From assembly GCA_050249235.1 (NCBI GenBank), contig JBFWQW010000143.1, forward strand, positions 1 through 5,782: a DNA stretch of 5,782 nucleotides. The letters are read 5' to 3'. Positions 5,544-5,782 of the stretch are shown here, one piece after another. Numbering within the stretch: the stretch's first letter is position 1; each line of letters starts with the position of its first letter. This DNA comes from JAEKLB01 sp050249235. Lineage in GTDB: Bacteria > Actinomycetota > Acidimicrobiia > Acidimicrobiales > CADCSY01. The translations under genes and the position numbers were made by a program. The notes below the pieces were generated by a model, which searched no databases, was not told where the DNA came from, and saw nothing but the letters and a program-made list of their open reading frames with translations.

Positions 5544-5782
5544 CACCGGGCCGCCGCCAGCACCAGCCCGGCCGTCTCGGCCAGCATGCCGGCCGCGCCG
5601 AGCACGTCGCCGGTCGTCCCGCCGAGGCGGCGCCGGCCCAGGGCCACGACCCCACCGCCGGCGAGCACGCCGAGCAGCGGCACCGGCCCGCCCGGCCCGT
5701 CGGCGAGCAGGGCGCCGGCGGCGACGAGGGCGACGGCCGCCGAGGCGAGCACGGGCCAGCGGGCCCCGCCGGCGACGGTGGC
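5540..5782 (-). CDS. cobS: Adenosylcobinamide-GDP ribazoletransferase CobS, C-terminal part
   Basis: CobS is an integral membrane enzyme that joins alpha-ribazole (phosphate) to adenosylcobinamide-GDP, the step that completes the lower loop. Only the last 80 residues are in the window, because the gene runs in from beyond base 5782. The key evidence is the C-terminal signature GGTTGDVLGAAGMLAETAGL, close to the family's GGxTGDxLGA motif followed by a Glu-containing helix. Before it are two hydrophobic stretches (VLASAAVALVAAGALLA and VPLLGVLAGGGVVAL) that fit membrane helices. The stop overlaps the cbiB start by four bases. The guanylyltransferase gene (cobU/cobP) that makes its substrate may lie upstream, outside the window. 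Confidence 0.9.
   Translation of the reverse strand, partial: ATVAGGARWPVLASAAVALVAAGALLADGPGGPVPLLGVLAGGGVVALGRRRLGGTTGDVLGAAGMLAETAGLVLAAARW

Noticed and set aside
3643..5655. A 670-codon minus-strand frame that would put a long extension before the PLP enzyme
   Set aside because: Everything upstream of about 4560 is Arg/Pro/Gly-rich shadow sequence of cbiB and cobS. The PLP enzyme family starts close to the HGG motif, so only the part from 4518 or 4560 is accepted.
1..5782. A novel system, mobile element, CRISPR array, tRNA or riboswitch
   Set aside because: The window is filled by recognisable core metabolic and translation genes in compact operons. I saw no direct-repeat arrays, transposase motifs, tRNA-like folds or cobalamin-riboswitch box in the sequence.

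Overview
The window is about 75% G+C and almost entirely coding: seven protein genes, two of them cut by the window edges, with no gap between genes longer than 47 bases. Nearly every codon ends in G or C. The gene order aroQ-pepQ-efp-nusB matches that known from actinobacteria such as Mycobacterium tuberculosis, so a high-GC actinobacterium is the likely source. Any finer placement would be a guess.

Plus strand, 1-2619: a housekeeping block. The tail of a type II 3-dehydroquinate dehydratase (aroQ, shikimate pathway) overlaps a metal-dependent M24 aminopeptidase (pepQ) by four bases. After 47 bases comes elongation factor P (efp), and 9 bases further on NusB (nusB). The genes lie close enough together to be one transcription unit.

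Minus strand, 5782 down to 2639: a block for the late, lower-loop steps of cobalamin synthesis. It reads cobS (partial), cbiB (also called cobD), a CobC-type PLP enzyme, then cobT, each joined to the next by a four-base ATGA or GTGA overlap. The PLP enzyme should supply the aminopropanol phosphate linker, CbiB attaches it to the corrin ring, CobT activates dimethylbenzimidazole, and CobS joins that base to GDP-cobinamide. The guanylyltransferase that must act before CobS is not in the window.

The two blocks converge, with 19 bases between the nusB and cobT stop codons and no clear terminator.

I found no evidence for a new system; this is ordinary core genome. The points worth a second look are an unusually compact CobC-type enzyme, a spacer-like tail on cbiB that contains a 35-base inverted repeat and a good ribosome binding site, and an EF-P loop reading PGKGG rather than the PGKGP described for one actinobacterial EF-P subfamily. 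No RNA genes, CRISPR arrays, mobile elements or riboswitches were seen. A cobalamin riboswitch, if there is one, would lie upstream of cobS, outside the window.
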